From NCBI GenBank assembly GCA_965277415.1, contig CBDICS010000103.1, positions 1 through 64,000 of the forward strand: a stretch of DNA of 64,000 bases, given 5' to 3'. The notes below the pieces were generated by a model. It saw only the letters and a list, made by a program, of their open reading frames with translations, had not been told where the DNA came from and did not search any database. A program made the translations under genes and the position numbers. Origin of the DNA: JAHDHW01 sp965277415 (GTDB taxonomy: Bacteria > Bacteroidota > Bacteroidia > Chitinophagales > Saprospiraceae). Shown piece after piece: positions 44,667 to 53,145 of the stretch (position 1 is the stretch's first letter; each line of letters starts with the position of its first letter).

Positions 44667-45590
44667 TTGAAGCATCTTTCCTTTTATGCGAATGGCAAAC
44701 TTCTCCTAAGTGGGGAATACTTTGTATTAGATGGAGCAAAAGCTATTGGATTGCCTTGTAAATTAGGCCAGTCATTAGAAGTATCTCCATATGACTCGTC
44801 GGGTCTAGTTTATTGGAATAGTTTTGATAGTGATGGAACAATTTGGTTTAATGGTGTTTTTCAGAAATCAGATTTATCAATTATTGAGACAAGCGATCAA
44901 AAGACAAGTACCATTTTGCAAAATATTTTGCGGCAAGCGAAAAAATTAAATCCTTCTTTTTTAAACACTGATGCCTCCCTGATGGTTGAAACCAGGTTAA
45001 GCTTTCCGCGATTATGGGGATTAGGGACGAGTTCTACCCTTATATATAATTTGGCACAGTGGAGTGAAGTCGATCCATTTCAATTATCTTCTTTGACTTT
45101 AGGCGGCTCCGGATACGATATCGCTTGTGCGGGCGCTATGCATCCGATCTTATATCAAATAAAAGATGACATGCCTACTTTTGAAAAAATAGATTTTTAT
45201 CCAGCATTTAAAGAACATTTGTATTTTGTTTATCTCAGCAAAAAACAAGATAGTAGAGAAGGAATTAAGCAATATAGAGCGAAAGCAAAAAATAATGCTA
45301 CTAGTCTTCATAAAATATCAAGCTTAACAGAAGCTTTCTTAAATGCAAAATCTTTCCATGTTTTTCAAAAACTGATGCTTGAACATGAAGAACTTGTAAG
45401 CCAAACAATTGATATGGAAAAGGTACAAGATTTGTATTTTCCTGATTTTGATGGGGTCGTAAAATCTTTGGGAGCTTGGGGTGGAGATTTTGTTCTTGTA
45501 GCTTCCGAGCAAGCACCAGAAAAAATAAAAACATATTTTAACAAAAAAGGCTTTGAGACGTTTTTGAGGTATGAGGAAATGATAAGTTAA
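44667..45590 (+). CDS. GYDIA-family GHMP kinase
   Basis: A 307-residue GHMP kinase of the GYDIA family, typical of Bacteroidota. N-terminal YANGKLLLSGEYFVLDGAKAIGLP resembles mevalonate kinases (in parts), the ATP loop is WGLGTSSTLIYNLAQW near 118, and GGSGYDIACAGAMHPILY gives the family its name. The TTG start at 44667 is the only one that keeps the N-terminal strand. Position after HMG-CoA reductase suggests mevalonate or phosphomevalonate kinase activity; the exact step is inferred. Confidence 0.92.
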   Translation: MKHLSFYANGKLLLSGEYFVLDGAKAIGLPCKLGQSLEVSPYDSSGLVYWNSFDSDGTIWFNGVFQKSDLSIIETSDQKTSTILQNILRQAKKLNPSFLNTDASLMVETRLSFPRLWGLGTSSTLIYNLAQWSEVDPFQLSSLTLGGSGYDIACAGAMHPILYQIKDDMPTFEKIDFYPAFKEHLYFVYLSKKQDSREGIKQYRAKAKNNATSLHKISSLTEAFLNAKSFHVFQKLMLEHEELVSQTIDMEKVQDLYFPDFDGVVKSLGAWGGDFVLVASEQAPEKIKTYFNKKGFETFLRYEEMIS

Positions 45591-45614
45591 TAGTAGCCAT
45601 TTTTGAACAATTTC
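45591..45614 (+). repeat. Solo right end of palindromic element
   Basis: TAGTAGCCATTTTTGAACAATTTC nearly repeats the complement of the E/B left end; only two mismatches. No partner arm is found. It lies just behind the GHMP kinase stop. Confidence 0.55.
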
Positions 45615-45632
45615 ATAATAAAAAATAAGCAT

Positions 45633-46358
45633 ATGGCTTGGAAGTGGTACGATAGTAATATTATAAAAATTGAAAATGAATCTTCAGGAACGAAACGTTT
45701 TTGGGTAGAAGTGGCCGAAGTTGATCAAATTGAATTTAAAGCTGGACAGTTTGTGACGATGGATTTGCCCATTCATGAAAAACGACTAAAACGCTGGCGT
45801 AGTTATTCCATTGCTTCTGCCCCAGGTGATGGTAATATACTAGAATTTTGTGTTGTTAAATTAGAAGGCGGAGCAGGAAGTACTTATCTGTTTGATGAAG
45901 TAGAGCTAGGGACAAAAATCCGATTCAAAGGACCTGATGGAGGATTCGTTTTACCGGAAAAAGTTGATAATGATCTTGTAATGATATGTACCGGAACAGG
46001 TGTCGCTCCTTTTCGGAGTATGATTTGGGATTTATATAAAAATAAGAAACCATATAAAAATATTCATCTGATCTTTGGGACTCGATATGAGGAAGGAATT
46101 TTGTATAAAACTGAGTTTGAGGAACTAGTAAAAGCTATTCCTGAATTTAACTACTCAATAGCACTTTCTAGAGAACAAGACTGGCCAGGTGTCAAAGGTT
46201 ATGTGCATTCTATCTATATGGAAGACTACAAAGAAGTGAGACCTGACCTGGACTTTTATATCTGTGGTTGGAGCAATATGATTGATGAAGTAGTAGCGAA
46301 TTTAATATTAAAATTGGGTTATGATAAATCGCAGGTGCATTATGAATTATATGGTTGA
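45633..46358 (+). CDS. Ferredoxin-NADP reductase-like FAD oxidoreductase
   Basis: A protein of about 241 residues. I start at ATG 45633 (MAWKWYDSNII), since the TTG at 45603 lies in the repeat remnant. FAD site RWRSYSIASAPGDG near residue 50, NADP site MICTGTGVAPFRSM near 107, and terminal part FYICGWSNMIDEV. It moves electrons between NAD(P)H and a ferredoxin or other partner. No fused ferredoxin domain. Not clearly in the isoprenoid operon, but reads in the same direction. Confidence 0.88.
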   Translation: MAWKWYDSNIIKIENESSGTKRFWVEVAEVDQIEFKAGQFVTMDLPIHEKRLKRWRSYSIASAPGDGNILEFCVVKLEGGAGSTYLFDEVELGTKIRFKGPDGGFVLPEKVDNDLVMICTGTGVAPFRSMIWDLYKNKKPYKNIHLIFGTRYEEGILYKTEFEELVKAIPEFNYSIALSREQDWPGVKGYVHSIYMEDYKEVRPDLDFYICGWSNMIDEVVANLILKLGYDKSQVHYELYG

Positions 46359-46444
46359 GGGGGAGTACCGGACTCGTGGGTTTGTGACTCCTAATTATGA
46401 TTAAATGATTGTCTTTTAGGATTACGATGAATTCCTTTTGTGTT

Positions 46445-46477
46445 TTGAACATAAGAATAATAAATGTGTTATCTTTG
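46445..46477 (+). promoter_or_regulatory. Candidate promoter of nfu gene
   Basis: TATCTTTG at 46470-46477 with a TTG at 46445-46447 (22-bp spacer, slightly long). Transcription would start about 48 bp before the ATG. Confidence 0.55.
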
Positions 46478-46531
46478 TGTAGAATAAATCTAAATAAGCG
46501 TTTAAGCAGTATTTAAGAAGAAATAACGAAT

Positions 46532-47146
46532 ATGGAAAATACGACTACTAAAAGTCCGGTGATGTTATATACGGAGCAAACTCCAAATCCTGAATCTTTA
46601 AAGTTTGTTTCTAATCGGATGCTTTATAAAGGAACAGCAGATTTTCGAGAAGAGGCTCTTGCGAAAGAATGGTCTCCGATTGGGACGGCATTATTTGAAT
46701 TGCCTTATGTAAAAGGTGTCTATATCTGTAATAATTTTGTAACGATTACGAAAGAGTTCAATTATGCTTGGGAAGACATTATGCTTCCATTGAAAGACTT
46801 TATTAAAAATTATATCGAGGATGGGAAAGAGATATTGAATGATGGCTTTGCTGAAGCAATGGAGCAATTAGAAGCCGAAAGAGGCACAAGTTATCAATAT
46901 ACAGGTGAAGAGACAGAAATAGTCAAAAAAATCAAAGATCTCATCGAGACTTATGTTAAACCTGCGGTAGAAATGGATGGCGGAAATATTGAGTTTAAAA
47001 ACTTCGATCAAGGAAAAGTAGTCGTTATACTTCAGGGGAGTTGTAGTGGTTGCCCGTCTTCGACTGTGACGCTGAAAGCAGGAATAGAAGGGATGTTGAA
47101 GCGGATGGTGCCAGAGGTGACTGAGGTCGTTGCGGAAATGGGATAA
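46532..47146 (+). CDS. Nfu/NifU-type Fe-S cluster carrier
   Basis: A 204-residue protein with an N-terminal Nfu_N domain (YTEQTPNPESLKFVSNRML near residues 13-31) and a C-terminal NifU domain with the cluster-holding CSGCPSS near residue 170. It delivers [4Fe-4S] clusters to target enzymes. Same two-domain layout as mitochondrial and Bacteroidota Nfu. It has its own promoter. The tail of hairpin repeats at 47186-47265 follows the stop. Confidence 0.93.
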   Translation: MENTTTKSPVMLYTEQTPNPESLKFVSNRMLYKGTADFREEALAKEWSPIGTALFELPYVKGVYICNNFVTITKEFNYAWEDIMLPLKDFIKNYIEDGKEILNDGFAEAMEQLEAERGTSYQYTGEETEIVKKIKDLIETYVKPAVEMDGGNIEFKNFDQGKVVVILQGSCSGCPSSTVTLKAGIEGMLKRMVPEVTEVVAEMG

Positions 47147-47185
47147 AGTCTTTTTTTGGTGTTGGACGATAGGAAAATAGGAGAA

Positions 47186-47265
47186 GTGATTGTTCTGTTT
47201 TGTTGGAACAGAAAGTGATGGTTCTACTTTGTAGAAAATGATAGTTCTACTTTGTAGAAAGTGAT
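47186..47265. repeat. Three tandem hairpin units behind nfu
   Basis: Units beginning GTGAT or TGAT. Unit 1 holds TTCTGTT...AACAGAA, units 2 and 3 hold TTCTAC-TTT-GTAGAA. Each unit folds on itself, and base changes between unit 1 and the others keep pairing. Confidence 0.65.
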
Positions 47266-47351
47266 GATTAAAAATTTGCTTCGCTCATTTTTAGAGTTTT
47301 GGCTTCGCTTTCGCGAAAAGTGGATATCAGGTGGACTGGTTTCCACTTTTG

Positions 47352-47900
47352 TTATTTTACATGAATATATTTTGGATTTACGTATTCAGTCAGCCAGACC
47401 TTATTTTTGGTTACGTAAAATTTTATTCCGGCTTGTGCCATGAGCGCAGAAGGAATTTTTAGAATGACTGGGCTGCCATGCCGACTTCCAACAGATTTTG
47501 CAGTCGTTTCTTCAGCAGATAAATGGACATGATGTCTGTTACGCTTTTTAATGCCTTCTGCCAAAATATTATCTAGAAATTTTTTAGCAGTTCCATGGTA
47601 TAGATATTCAGGTGGTTGACTTGGCGTATACCCTAAGTCGACTTCGATTGAGTGACCTTGATTGGCTCTAATCATCGTTTTGTCATCACTGAATGCAAAA
47701 CGTTTTTTATTATTGTTTTCTACTACTTCCTCTAATTCTATTAGACTCATGGGTTTACCAAAGGCATTTAGCTTTGACAGCAAAATACCTGTATTTACCC
47801 AGCCATTTTCATTAAGAATTATTCCGATTATTTCTGGTCTATGTCTAAGTACGAGAGAAAGGAATTTACTTTTTGCTTTTAGTTCTTTTTCGTTTTTCAT
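47352..47900 (-). CDS. kptA: RNA 2'-phosphotransferase (Tpt1/KptA)
   Basis: About 182 residues. I start at ATG 47900 (MKNEKELKAKSKFLSLVLRHRP), where the family begins; the open frame upstream adds 28 unrelated residues. Motifs: SKFLSLVLRHRPEIIGI, NENGWVNTGILLSKL, QGHSIEVDLGY near 85, YHGTAKKFLDNI and HHVHLSAEETTAKSVGSRHG. It moves a 2'-phosphate from RNA to NAD. In yeast this finishes tRNA splicing; in bacteria, without such splicing, the job is unknown. Confidence 0.94.
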   Translation of the reverse strand: MKNEKELKAKSKFLSLVLRHRPEIIGIILNENGWVNTGILLSKLNAFGKPMSLIELEEVVENNNKKRFAFSDDKTMIRANQGHSIEVDLGYTPSQPPEYLYHGTAKKFLDNILAEGIKKRNRHHVHLSAEETTAKSVGSRHGSPVILKIPSALMAQAGIKFYVTKNKVWLTEYVNPKYIHVK

Positions 47901-47928
47901 TTTAAAATAGTTTCTTGGAAAGCTGTAT

Positions 47929-48053
47929 AAAGTTTGGTTCTTTGACAAATCTCGTGTTTGAGATAAAGTCATAAACAAGATCAAGGCTTCTTTTAGTCGC
48001 TTTTAATCTTATTTACGGCTTGTCCATGGGATTTGTCAAAGAACATAAAGCTT
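47929..48053. repeat. Long inverted repeat upstream of kptA
   Basis: GTTCTTTGACAAATC at 47937-47951 and its exact complement GATTTGTCAAAGAAC starting at 48030 are separated by about 78 bp that partly pairs (CAAG, GGCTT/ACGGCTTG). The GACGA/GAAGT loops of the main element family are absent. Confidence 0.5.
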
Positions 48054-48177
48054 TAATTGTGTGTATCGTACCGATACGCTCTCACGAATATAAATCAATA
48101 TTTTCGCTTATCGATGTGCTATCATTTACTTCAACCTTGATCTGTTTGTAGATAGTTCCAATTAAGTATGAAAATTT

Positions 48178-48185
48178 TACCTTTG
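48178..48185 (+). promoter_or_regulatory. Candidate -7 box before inositol phosphatase gene
   Basis: TACCTTTG, 14 bp before the ATG, matches TAnnTTTG; implies a very short leader. Confidence 0.5.
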
Positions 48186-48199
48186 CAAAAAATCAAGAT

Positions 48200-49009
48200 A
48201 TGAATTCAGAAAAATTAAAGACTTTATGTTTAGATAGTTGTGAAGTAATCAAAGCTGTTGGAGCTTTTATAAGTCAAGAATTAGGAAAGGTAAAAGCCAG
48301 TGCTATTGAAACAAAAGCTTTAAATAGTCTCGTCAGTTATGTTGACAAAGAAGCAGAGGTGCAATTAGTTAAAGAACTAGGAGTTTTGATTCCTGAAGCT
48401 ACTTTTTTAACAGAGGAGGAGACGGTGAAAAGTAAGGCAGGTGAGTACCAATGGATCATTGATCCTTTAGATGGAACGACAAATTTTTTACATCAACTCC
48501 CCTTTTTTTCTGTAAGTGTTGCGCTACAGCATAATGGTCAAACGATCATTGGAATTGTTTATGAAGTCAATCAGAAAGAATGTTTTTATGCCTGGAAAGG
48601 AGGAGGTGCATTTTTGAATGGGAATGCTATTGTTGTAAGTTCTTCTACTAAGCTTGCGGATACACTAATTGCTACTGGTTTTCCGTACTATGACTACAGT
48701 ACTATTCAAGCATATCTTGGCGTTTTGGAAACTTTGATGAAAAAAACAAGGGGGATTCGTAGATTTGGATCGGCAGCACTAGATTTAGCTTATGTAGCTT
48801 GTGGTCGATTTGATGCTTTTTTTGAATACAGCCTTAATGCATGGGATGTAGCAGGTGGGGCCTTCTTAGTAGAGGAAGCAGGAGGTAAAGTAAGTGATTT
48901 CAGAGGGGGAACGAATTATATCTATGGAAAAGAATTAATTGCATCAAATGCGGGCATCTCTGAAGAATTTTTTCAGCTAATAAGTCAAAACTTCCACCCA
49001 GATAGTTAA
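48200..49009 (+). CDS. Inositol monophosphatase family protein (SuhB-like)
   Basis: A 269-residue Mg-dependent phosphatase. Metal-site motifs: TEEETVKS (Glu), WIIDPLDGTTNFLHQLPFF near 88-106 and WDVAGGAFLVEEAGG near 219-233. The family acts on inositol-1-phosphate, and in many bacteria also on related sugar phosphates or as an RNA polymerase helper. Length fits. Which substrate is used is unknown. Confidence 0.93.
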   Translation: MNSEKLKTLCLDSCEVIKAVGAFISQELGKVKASAIETKALNSLVSYVDKEAEVQLVKELGVLIPEATFLTEEETVKSKAGEYQWIIDPLDGTTNFLHQLPFFSVSVALQHNGQTIIGIVYEVNQKECFYAWKGGGAFLNGNAIVVSSSTKLADTLIATGFPYYDYSTIQAYLGVLETLMKKTRGIRRFGSAALDLAYVACGRFDAFFEYSLNAWDVAGGAFLVEEAGGKVSDFRGGTNYIYGKELIASNAGISEEFFQLISQNFHPDS

Positions 49010-49135
49010 TTCTGTCTATGATGAAATCCATTTAATCGAAGAGTCACGTTTTTTCTGATATTAAAAAGTATTTTTAGACTTTTGAAAACTGTACTGATTA
49101 GATTTGATAAATCAGTATGACCTGACTATAATAAA

Positions 49136-50374
49136 ATGAATATAGCGGAAAACATAAGAATCGCATTACGCTCTGTAAAATCTAATCTCTTAAGAGCAAT
49201 CCTTACGATCTTGATCATTGCTTTTGGGATTATGGCTTTAGTAGGCATCCTTACTGCAATTGATGCAGCTATTTTTTCTTTGCAGGATAATTTTATCAGA
49301 ATGGGAGCTAACTCATTTGAAATTATGCCGAGTCGAGAAGGCGCAAGCGGGAATAGAAATGGTAAAAGAGGTAAACGAGGCGCAATTGTTTCTTTTAATC
49401 AAGCAATGGAGTTTAAGGACAAGTATAACTTTCCAGCTCTAGTATCAGTCAATGTATTTGGTACTTCACTCGCTACTGCCAAGTATGGAGATGAAAAGAC
49501 GAACCCAAATGTCAGATTTCGAGGTATTGATGAAAACTATATGTCTGTTAAAGGTTTTGAAATTGACTACGGCCGAAATTTCTCAGCAGCAGAAGTAGAA
49601 TCGGGGAGTCATAAAGTAATTATTGGGATGGATTTGGTTAATGCACTATTTGATAAAAAACCTGAGTCCTCTATTAATAAAACGATTGCTGTAGGTAATA
49701 TAAAATATAAAGTGATAGGGGTCTTAAAATCTAAAGGATCGACACTTAATTCGAGTGAGGATCGAATTATTTTTGCACCACTACTAAATGTGAAGCGATA
49801 TTATGGTACGCGTAGAAGAAACTATAATATCTCTGTTGCTGCTTTTAAACCTGAAGATTTAGAAGCTTCCGAAGCAGTTGCAATAGGTACTTTTCGTAAA
49901 GTTCGTAAGCTTAAAGCTTCTCAAAAGAATGATTTTGATATTTTCAAGAGCGATAGTTTCATTTCTATTTTAAAAGAAAATACGGTGAAGTTTAGAGCGG
50001 CAGCTATTGCAATTGGATTAATCACATTATTAGGTGCAGCAATTGGATTAATGAATATCATGCTTGTATCTGTCACTGAACGAACAAAAGAAATAGGTAT
50101 TCGTAAAGCTATAGGTGCTACGCGAAATCATGTCCTCATTCAATTTTTAACAGAGGCTGTGGTTATTTGTCAAATTGGAGGATTAATTGGGATCTTATTT
50201 GGTATTGGCATTGGTTTACTTGTTGCCTGGGGAATGGGTGGAAGTTTCTTTATTCCATGGGCTTGGATTACTTTAGGTATAACGGTTTGTATGATTGTTG
50301 GATTGATTTCAGGGCTATATCCTGCTTTGAAAGCATCGAGATTAGATCCTATTGAATCGCTTCGGTATGAGTAG
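49136..50374 (+). CDS. MacB/FtsX-type ABC transporter permease
   Basis: A 412-residue permease with one N-terminal helix (LRAILTILIIAFGIMALVGIL), a MacB-type periplasmic core domain (about 45-270) and three C-terminal helices (GLITLLGAAIGLMNIMLVSV, TEAVVICQIGGLIGILFGIG, ITVCMIVGLISGLYPALKA). The loop VTERTKEIGIRKAIGATR binds the ATPase, typical of FtsX. The matching ATPase gene is not adjacent. Exports macrolides, lipoproteins or peptides in relatives. Substrate unknown. Confidence 0.9.
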   Translation: MNIAENIRIALRSVKSNLLRAILTILIIAFGIMALVGILTAIDAAIFSLQDNFIRMGANSFEIMPSREGASGNRNGKRGKRGAIVSFNQAMEFKDKYNFPALVSVNVFGTSLATAKYGDEKTNPNVRFRGIDENYMSVKGFEIDYGRNFSAAEVESGSHKVIIGMDLVNALFDKKPESSINKTIAVGNIKYKVIGVLKSKGSTLNSSEDRIIFAPLLNVKRYYGTRRRNYNISVAAFKPEDLEASEAVAIGTFRKVRKLKASQKNDFDIFKSDSFISILKENTVKFRAAAIAIGLITLLGAAIGLMNIMLVSVTERTKEIGIRKAIGATRNHVLIQFLTEAVVICQIGGLIGILFGIGIGLLVAWGMGGSFFIPWAWITLGITVCMIVGLISGLYPALKASRLDPIESLRYE

Positions 50375-50391
50375 AGAGGTGTTTGGTGATG

Positions 50392-50442
50392 GACCTTCGA
50401 TTTGGTGATCAATGCTTCGCATTCTTTGATCGATCTTCGGTC
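50392..50442. terminator. Hairpin between convergent permease and apaG
   Basis: GATCAATGC-TTC-GCAT...TTTGATC inside GACC...GGTC; imperfect stem with bulge, no T-tract. It lies between convergent genes. Confidence 0.4.
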
Positions 50443-50454
50443 TTGCTTATGGTA

Positions 50455-50841
50455 TTAGTTGAGTTTAAAAGGAGCGATGAGTTTGAATTCTGGTATAGCT
50501 ACCCGAAATTGATTTCCATTGTCTTTATTCAGCATTAAGAAAGTCCCATACATTTTTCCAATATCAGACATTAGTGGAGACCAGGAAACATATTGATGGG
50601 ATTCACCTGGGTTTAATAAAGGTTGTTTTCCAATTACGCCCTCTCCTTCTACTTCTCGAATAGCTCCACTAGAATCCTTAATGAACCAATGTCGGCGTAA
50701 TAATCGAACGGTCTTGCTGCTTTTGTTTTCAATATTTACCCGATAGGCAAAGATGTATTTATTCTCTAATGGACGGGAGTAATTTTCTTGGTAGAAAGTT
50801 TCTACACTAATCTTAATTCCATTTGTGGTGAGTTTTTCCAT
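50455..50841 (-). CDS. apaG: ApaG protein
   Basis: A 128-residue ApaG/DUF525 protein with an immunoglobulin-like fold. Motifs: YIFAYRVNIENKSSKTVRLLRRHWFI (in parts), GEGVIGKQPLLNPGESHQY near residues 76-94, and the closing YGTFLML. Function in bacteria is debated (Co/Mg-related phenotype). It is close to gmk on the same strand (32 bp), probably one transcript. Confidence 0.94.
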   Translation of the reverse strand: MEKLTTNGIKISVETFYQENYSRPLENKYIFAYRVNIENKSSKTVRLLRRHWFIKDSSGAIREVEGEGVIGKQPLLNPGESHQYVSWSPLMSDIGKMYGTFLMLNKDNGNQFRVAIPEFKLIAPFKLN

Positions 50842-50873
50842 CTCTTTATAATATTGGTGCGATCGAAATTCTG

Positions 50874-51449
50874 CTATTCCTTTTCTTCTCTATTTAGAAA
50901 CGCTAATACAAGTTCTTCTGCTTCTTTTAGCGCTACCTCTAATACATCATTAACTAATATTTTATCAAATTTGTTCACATACTTTAACTCCTTAGTTGCT
51001 TTTTTTATCCTTTTTTTCAGACTTTTTTCATCTTCTGTTTGCCGTTTTTTTAATCTTTCGATTAAAACCTCTTTAGAAGGCGGTTTAATAAAGACAGCTA
51101 AAGCCTCATCACCATAGACTTTTTTAATCTTTTTTGCGCCCTGTACATCAATATCAAAAAGAATATGCTTCCCTGCTTTCCAAAGTCGTTTTACTTCTTT
51201 TTTTAGCGTACCATAATATTGGCCATCATAAACTTCCTCCCATTCAACAAATGCTTCTTTTTTAATCTTTTTTTTAAAAGCTTTTTCGTCTAAAAAATAA
51301 TAATGTTCGCCATCTTTTTCATGTACTCTTGGAGCTCTAGTCGTAGCGGAAACTGAAAAAGCCAGGAAATCAAATTTTTTAAGGAGGTGACGAGTTATAG
51401 TCGTTTTTCCTGCTCCAGAAGGAGCTGTAAAGATTAAAAGTTTACTCAT
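50874..51449 (-). CDS. gmk: Guanylate kinase
   Basis: A 191-residue guanylate kinase. P-loop TAPSGAGKTTITRHLL at the start, GMP-binding SVSATTRAPRVHEKDGEHYYFL near residues 33-54 (in parts), and FIKPPSKEVLIERLKKRQTE lid region. Length is slightly under E. coli (207). It follows yicC, a common pairing in many bacteria. Confidence 0.96.
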   Translation of the reverse strand: MSKLLIFTAPSGAGKTTITRHLLKKFDFLAFSVSATTRAPRVHEKDGEHYYFLDEKAFKKKIKKEAFVEWEEVYDGQYYGTLKKEVKRLWKAGKHILFDIDVQGAKKIKKVYGDEALAVFIKPPSKEVLIERLKKRQTEDEKSLKKRIKKATKELKYVNKFDKILVNDVLEVALKEAEELVLAFLNREEKE

Positions 51450-51507
51450 TTTCTCTCTTGTAAGTAATTATTCAAATGCGAGTATTTTCTGTAGATTGAG
51501 AAATTCT

Positions 51508-52383
51508 TTATACGGTATTTGCGACTTGTTCTTTTATTTTTTCTAATTCGTCTTTCATTTGAACAACAATTCTTTGGATATCCGAAGAGTTTGCTTTTGA
51601 TCCGAGGGTATTAATTTCACGACCCATTTCTTGGCTGATAAAGCTCAACTTTCTGCCTTTTAGCGTTTCTCCTTTACTTATTTCTTCATCAAAATATTTG
51701 CAATGTTGAGACAATCGAACTTTTTCCTCCGTAATATCAATTTTTTCGAGATAATATAAAATCTCTTGTTCAAAACGATTTGCATCAATATTATCTTTTC
51801 CTACATATTCTTTCATATGCTTATCAATCTTAGAACGAAGTCGTTCAGCTCTTTCTAATTCGAAGGGCTCAACTTCATTTAAAAGATCAACAATTATTTT
51901 TGTTCTGGATTTGCAATCTTCTTCCATAGCTTGCCCCTCAGCCAGCCTAAACTTATAAAAGTTATCCAAAGCCTCTTTAAGTGTATTTGTTATGACTGCC
52001 CACTCTTCCTCATCAACATCGTTATCGCCAGCAGAAATCACATTAGGTATTCTCAATATAGCCTGCATAATATCCGATTGTGGCATATTGAGTGATTTTG
52101 ACAATTCCATCAACTCATTATAATACTTTGAAAACAAAGCTTGATTCAAAGCATATTCGCTATCACCATTTATGGATTTTACGTCTAAGTTTACATCAAT
52201 TTTACCTCTTTCCGCTTTTTTAATGATAATCCTACGCATATCCGCCTCTTTGTCCTTATAGGTTTGCGGCATTTTAAAGCGTACATCAGTAAACTTGCTA
52301 TTGAGGGAACGGATTTCAATCGTAATGGTCTTCCCATTATGAACAGATGAAGCTCTGCCATACCCTGTCATTGATAATAGCAT
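51508..52383 (-). CDS. yicC: YicC/YloC endoribonuclease
   Basis: A 291-residue YicC-family protein. N-terminal MTGYGRASSVHNGKTITIEIRSLNSKF (in parts) and C-terminal GRKLSFISQEMGREINTLGSKANS (in parts) with the closing MKDELEKIKEQVANT. YicC homologues cut RNA and help sRNA turnover in other bacteria. It precedes gmk by 58 bp on the same strand, as in many genomes. A TATCTTTG box lies 103 bp upstream. Confidence 0.93.
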   Translation of the reverse strand: MLLSMTGYGRASSVHNGKTITIEIRSLNSKFTDVRFKMPQTYKDKEADMRRIIIKKAERGKIDVNLDVKSINGDSEYALNQALFSKYYNELMELSKSLNMPQSDIMQAILRIPNVISAGDNDVDEEEWAVITNTLKEALDNFYKFRLAEGQAMEEDCKSRTKIIVDLLNEVEPFELERAERLRSKIDKHMKEYVGKDNIDANRFEQEILYYLEKIDITEEKVRLSQHCKYFDEEISKGETLKGRKLSFISQEMGREINTLGSKANSSDIQRIVVQMKDELEKIKEQVANTV

Positions 52384-52485
52384 ATTAAATTGTGTGTTGA
52401 GTAATTGTGTTTAAAGCAAATCTTACACAGGCAAGATGTATAGCTCCATTCAATTACATGTAATTAATATCATATGATAATTTCA

Positions 52486-52493
52486 CAAAGATA
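52486..52493 (-). promoter_or_regulatory. Candidate -7 box before yicC-gmk-apaG
   Basis: TATCTTTG on the minus strand, perfect TAnnTTTG; no clear -33 partner. Confidence 0.45.
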
Positions 52494-52632
52494 ATTAAAG
52501 CTACCTTATTTAAAAGCGCTTGGAATAAAACAGAGGAAAAGTTATTTTTCTAATTGTGCAATAAGTGTTCATTTGGTGTTTTATATAGAGGATCATGATA
52601 CGAAACAATCCCTCTGAATTATTAGTAATAAT

Positions 52633-52650
52633 ATGAGAAAAGCTGAATAA
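52633..52650 (+). other. Mini-ORF copying the start of HU (MRKAE)
   Basis: ATGAGAAAAGCTGA at 52633-52646 is identical to the first 14 bases of the HU gene at 52816, preceded by a similar AATAAT run. Here it reads MRKAE then TAA. Either a leader peptide or a trace of a duplication. The rest of the 432-bp gap shows nothing clear. Confidence 0.4.
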
Positions 52651-52815
52651 TGTTAATAAAATATAGATGTCCTCCAGTTTTAAGAGGTTTAAAATTGAAA
52701 AAACTAAAAATAAAGTAGTGTTAAATTTTCAATTAATGAATAAAATTCCGAAATTTGCCCCGCTTTACTATGCCCATGTCGTAATTCATAACTTATTAAA
52801 AACCAAACAATAATA

Positions 52816-53127
52816 ATGAGAAAAGCTGACTTAGTTACAGCAATTTCAGAAAAGACCGGAGTACCAAAGGTAGATGTATTAGTTACTCTAGAAACGTTTT
52901 TCAAAGAGGTGAAAAATACACTATCTGATGGTGAAAACGTTTACGTCAGAGGTTTTGGAAGTTTTGTAATAAAAAAAAGAGCGAAGAAAGTAGGTCGCCA
53001 TATAAAAAAGAATGTTGCTATTGAGATTCCAGAGCATTACATTCCATCGTTCAAACCTGCAAAGGTTTTTGTAGAACAGGTAAAAGATAATGTAACGGCT
53101 CTTCCAGATGAAGAAAAAGCAGGCTAG
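52816..53127 (+). CDS. HU-family DNA-binding protein
   Basis: A 103-residue HU/IHF protein that bends and packs DNA. N-terminal helices KADLVTAISEKTGVPKVDVLVTLETFF (in parts), the saddle strands VYVRGFGSFVIKKRAKKVGR and the arm region IEIPEHYIPSFKPAKVF (Pro at the intercalating tip). It opens a conserved Bacteroidota cluster with TPR, the small basic protein and RNase G. Confidence 0.95.
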   Translation: MRKADLVTAISEKTGVPKVDVLVTLETFFKEVKNTLSDGENVYVRGFGSFVIKKRAKKVGRHIKKNVAIEIPEHYIPSFKPAKVFVEQVKDNVTALPDEEKAG

Positions 53128-53145
53128 ATTTTTTAAAATTATAAA

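Noticed and set aside
17402..45614. CRISPR array from repeated palindromes
   Set aside because: Copies are kilobases apart, not regularly spaced, and there are no cas genes.
47261..47443. 60-residue plus-strand frame overlapping the end of kptA
   Set aside because: It starts in the hairpin repeats, has no family features and overlaps a solid gene on the other strand.
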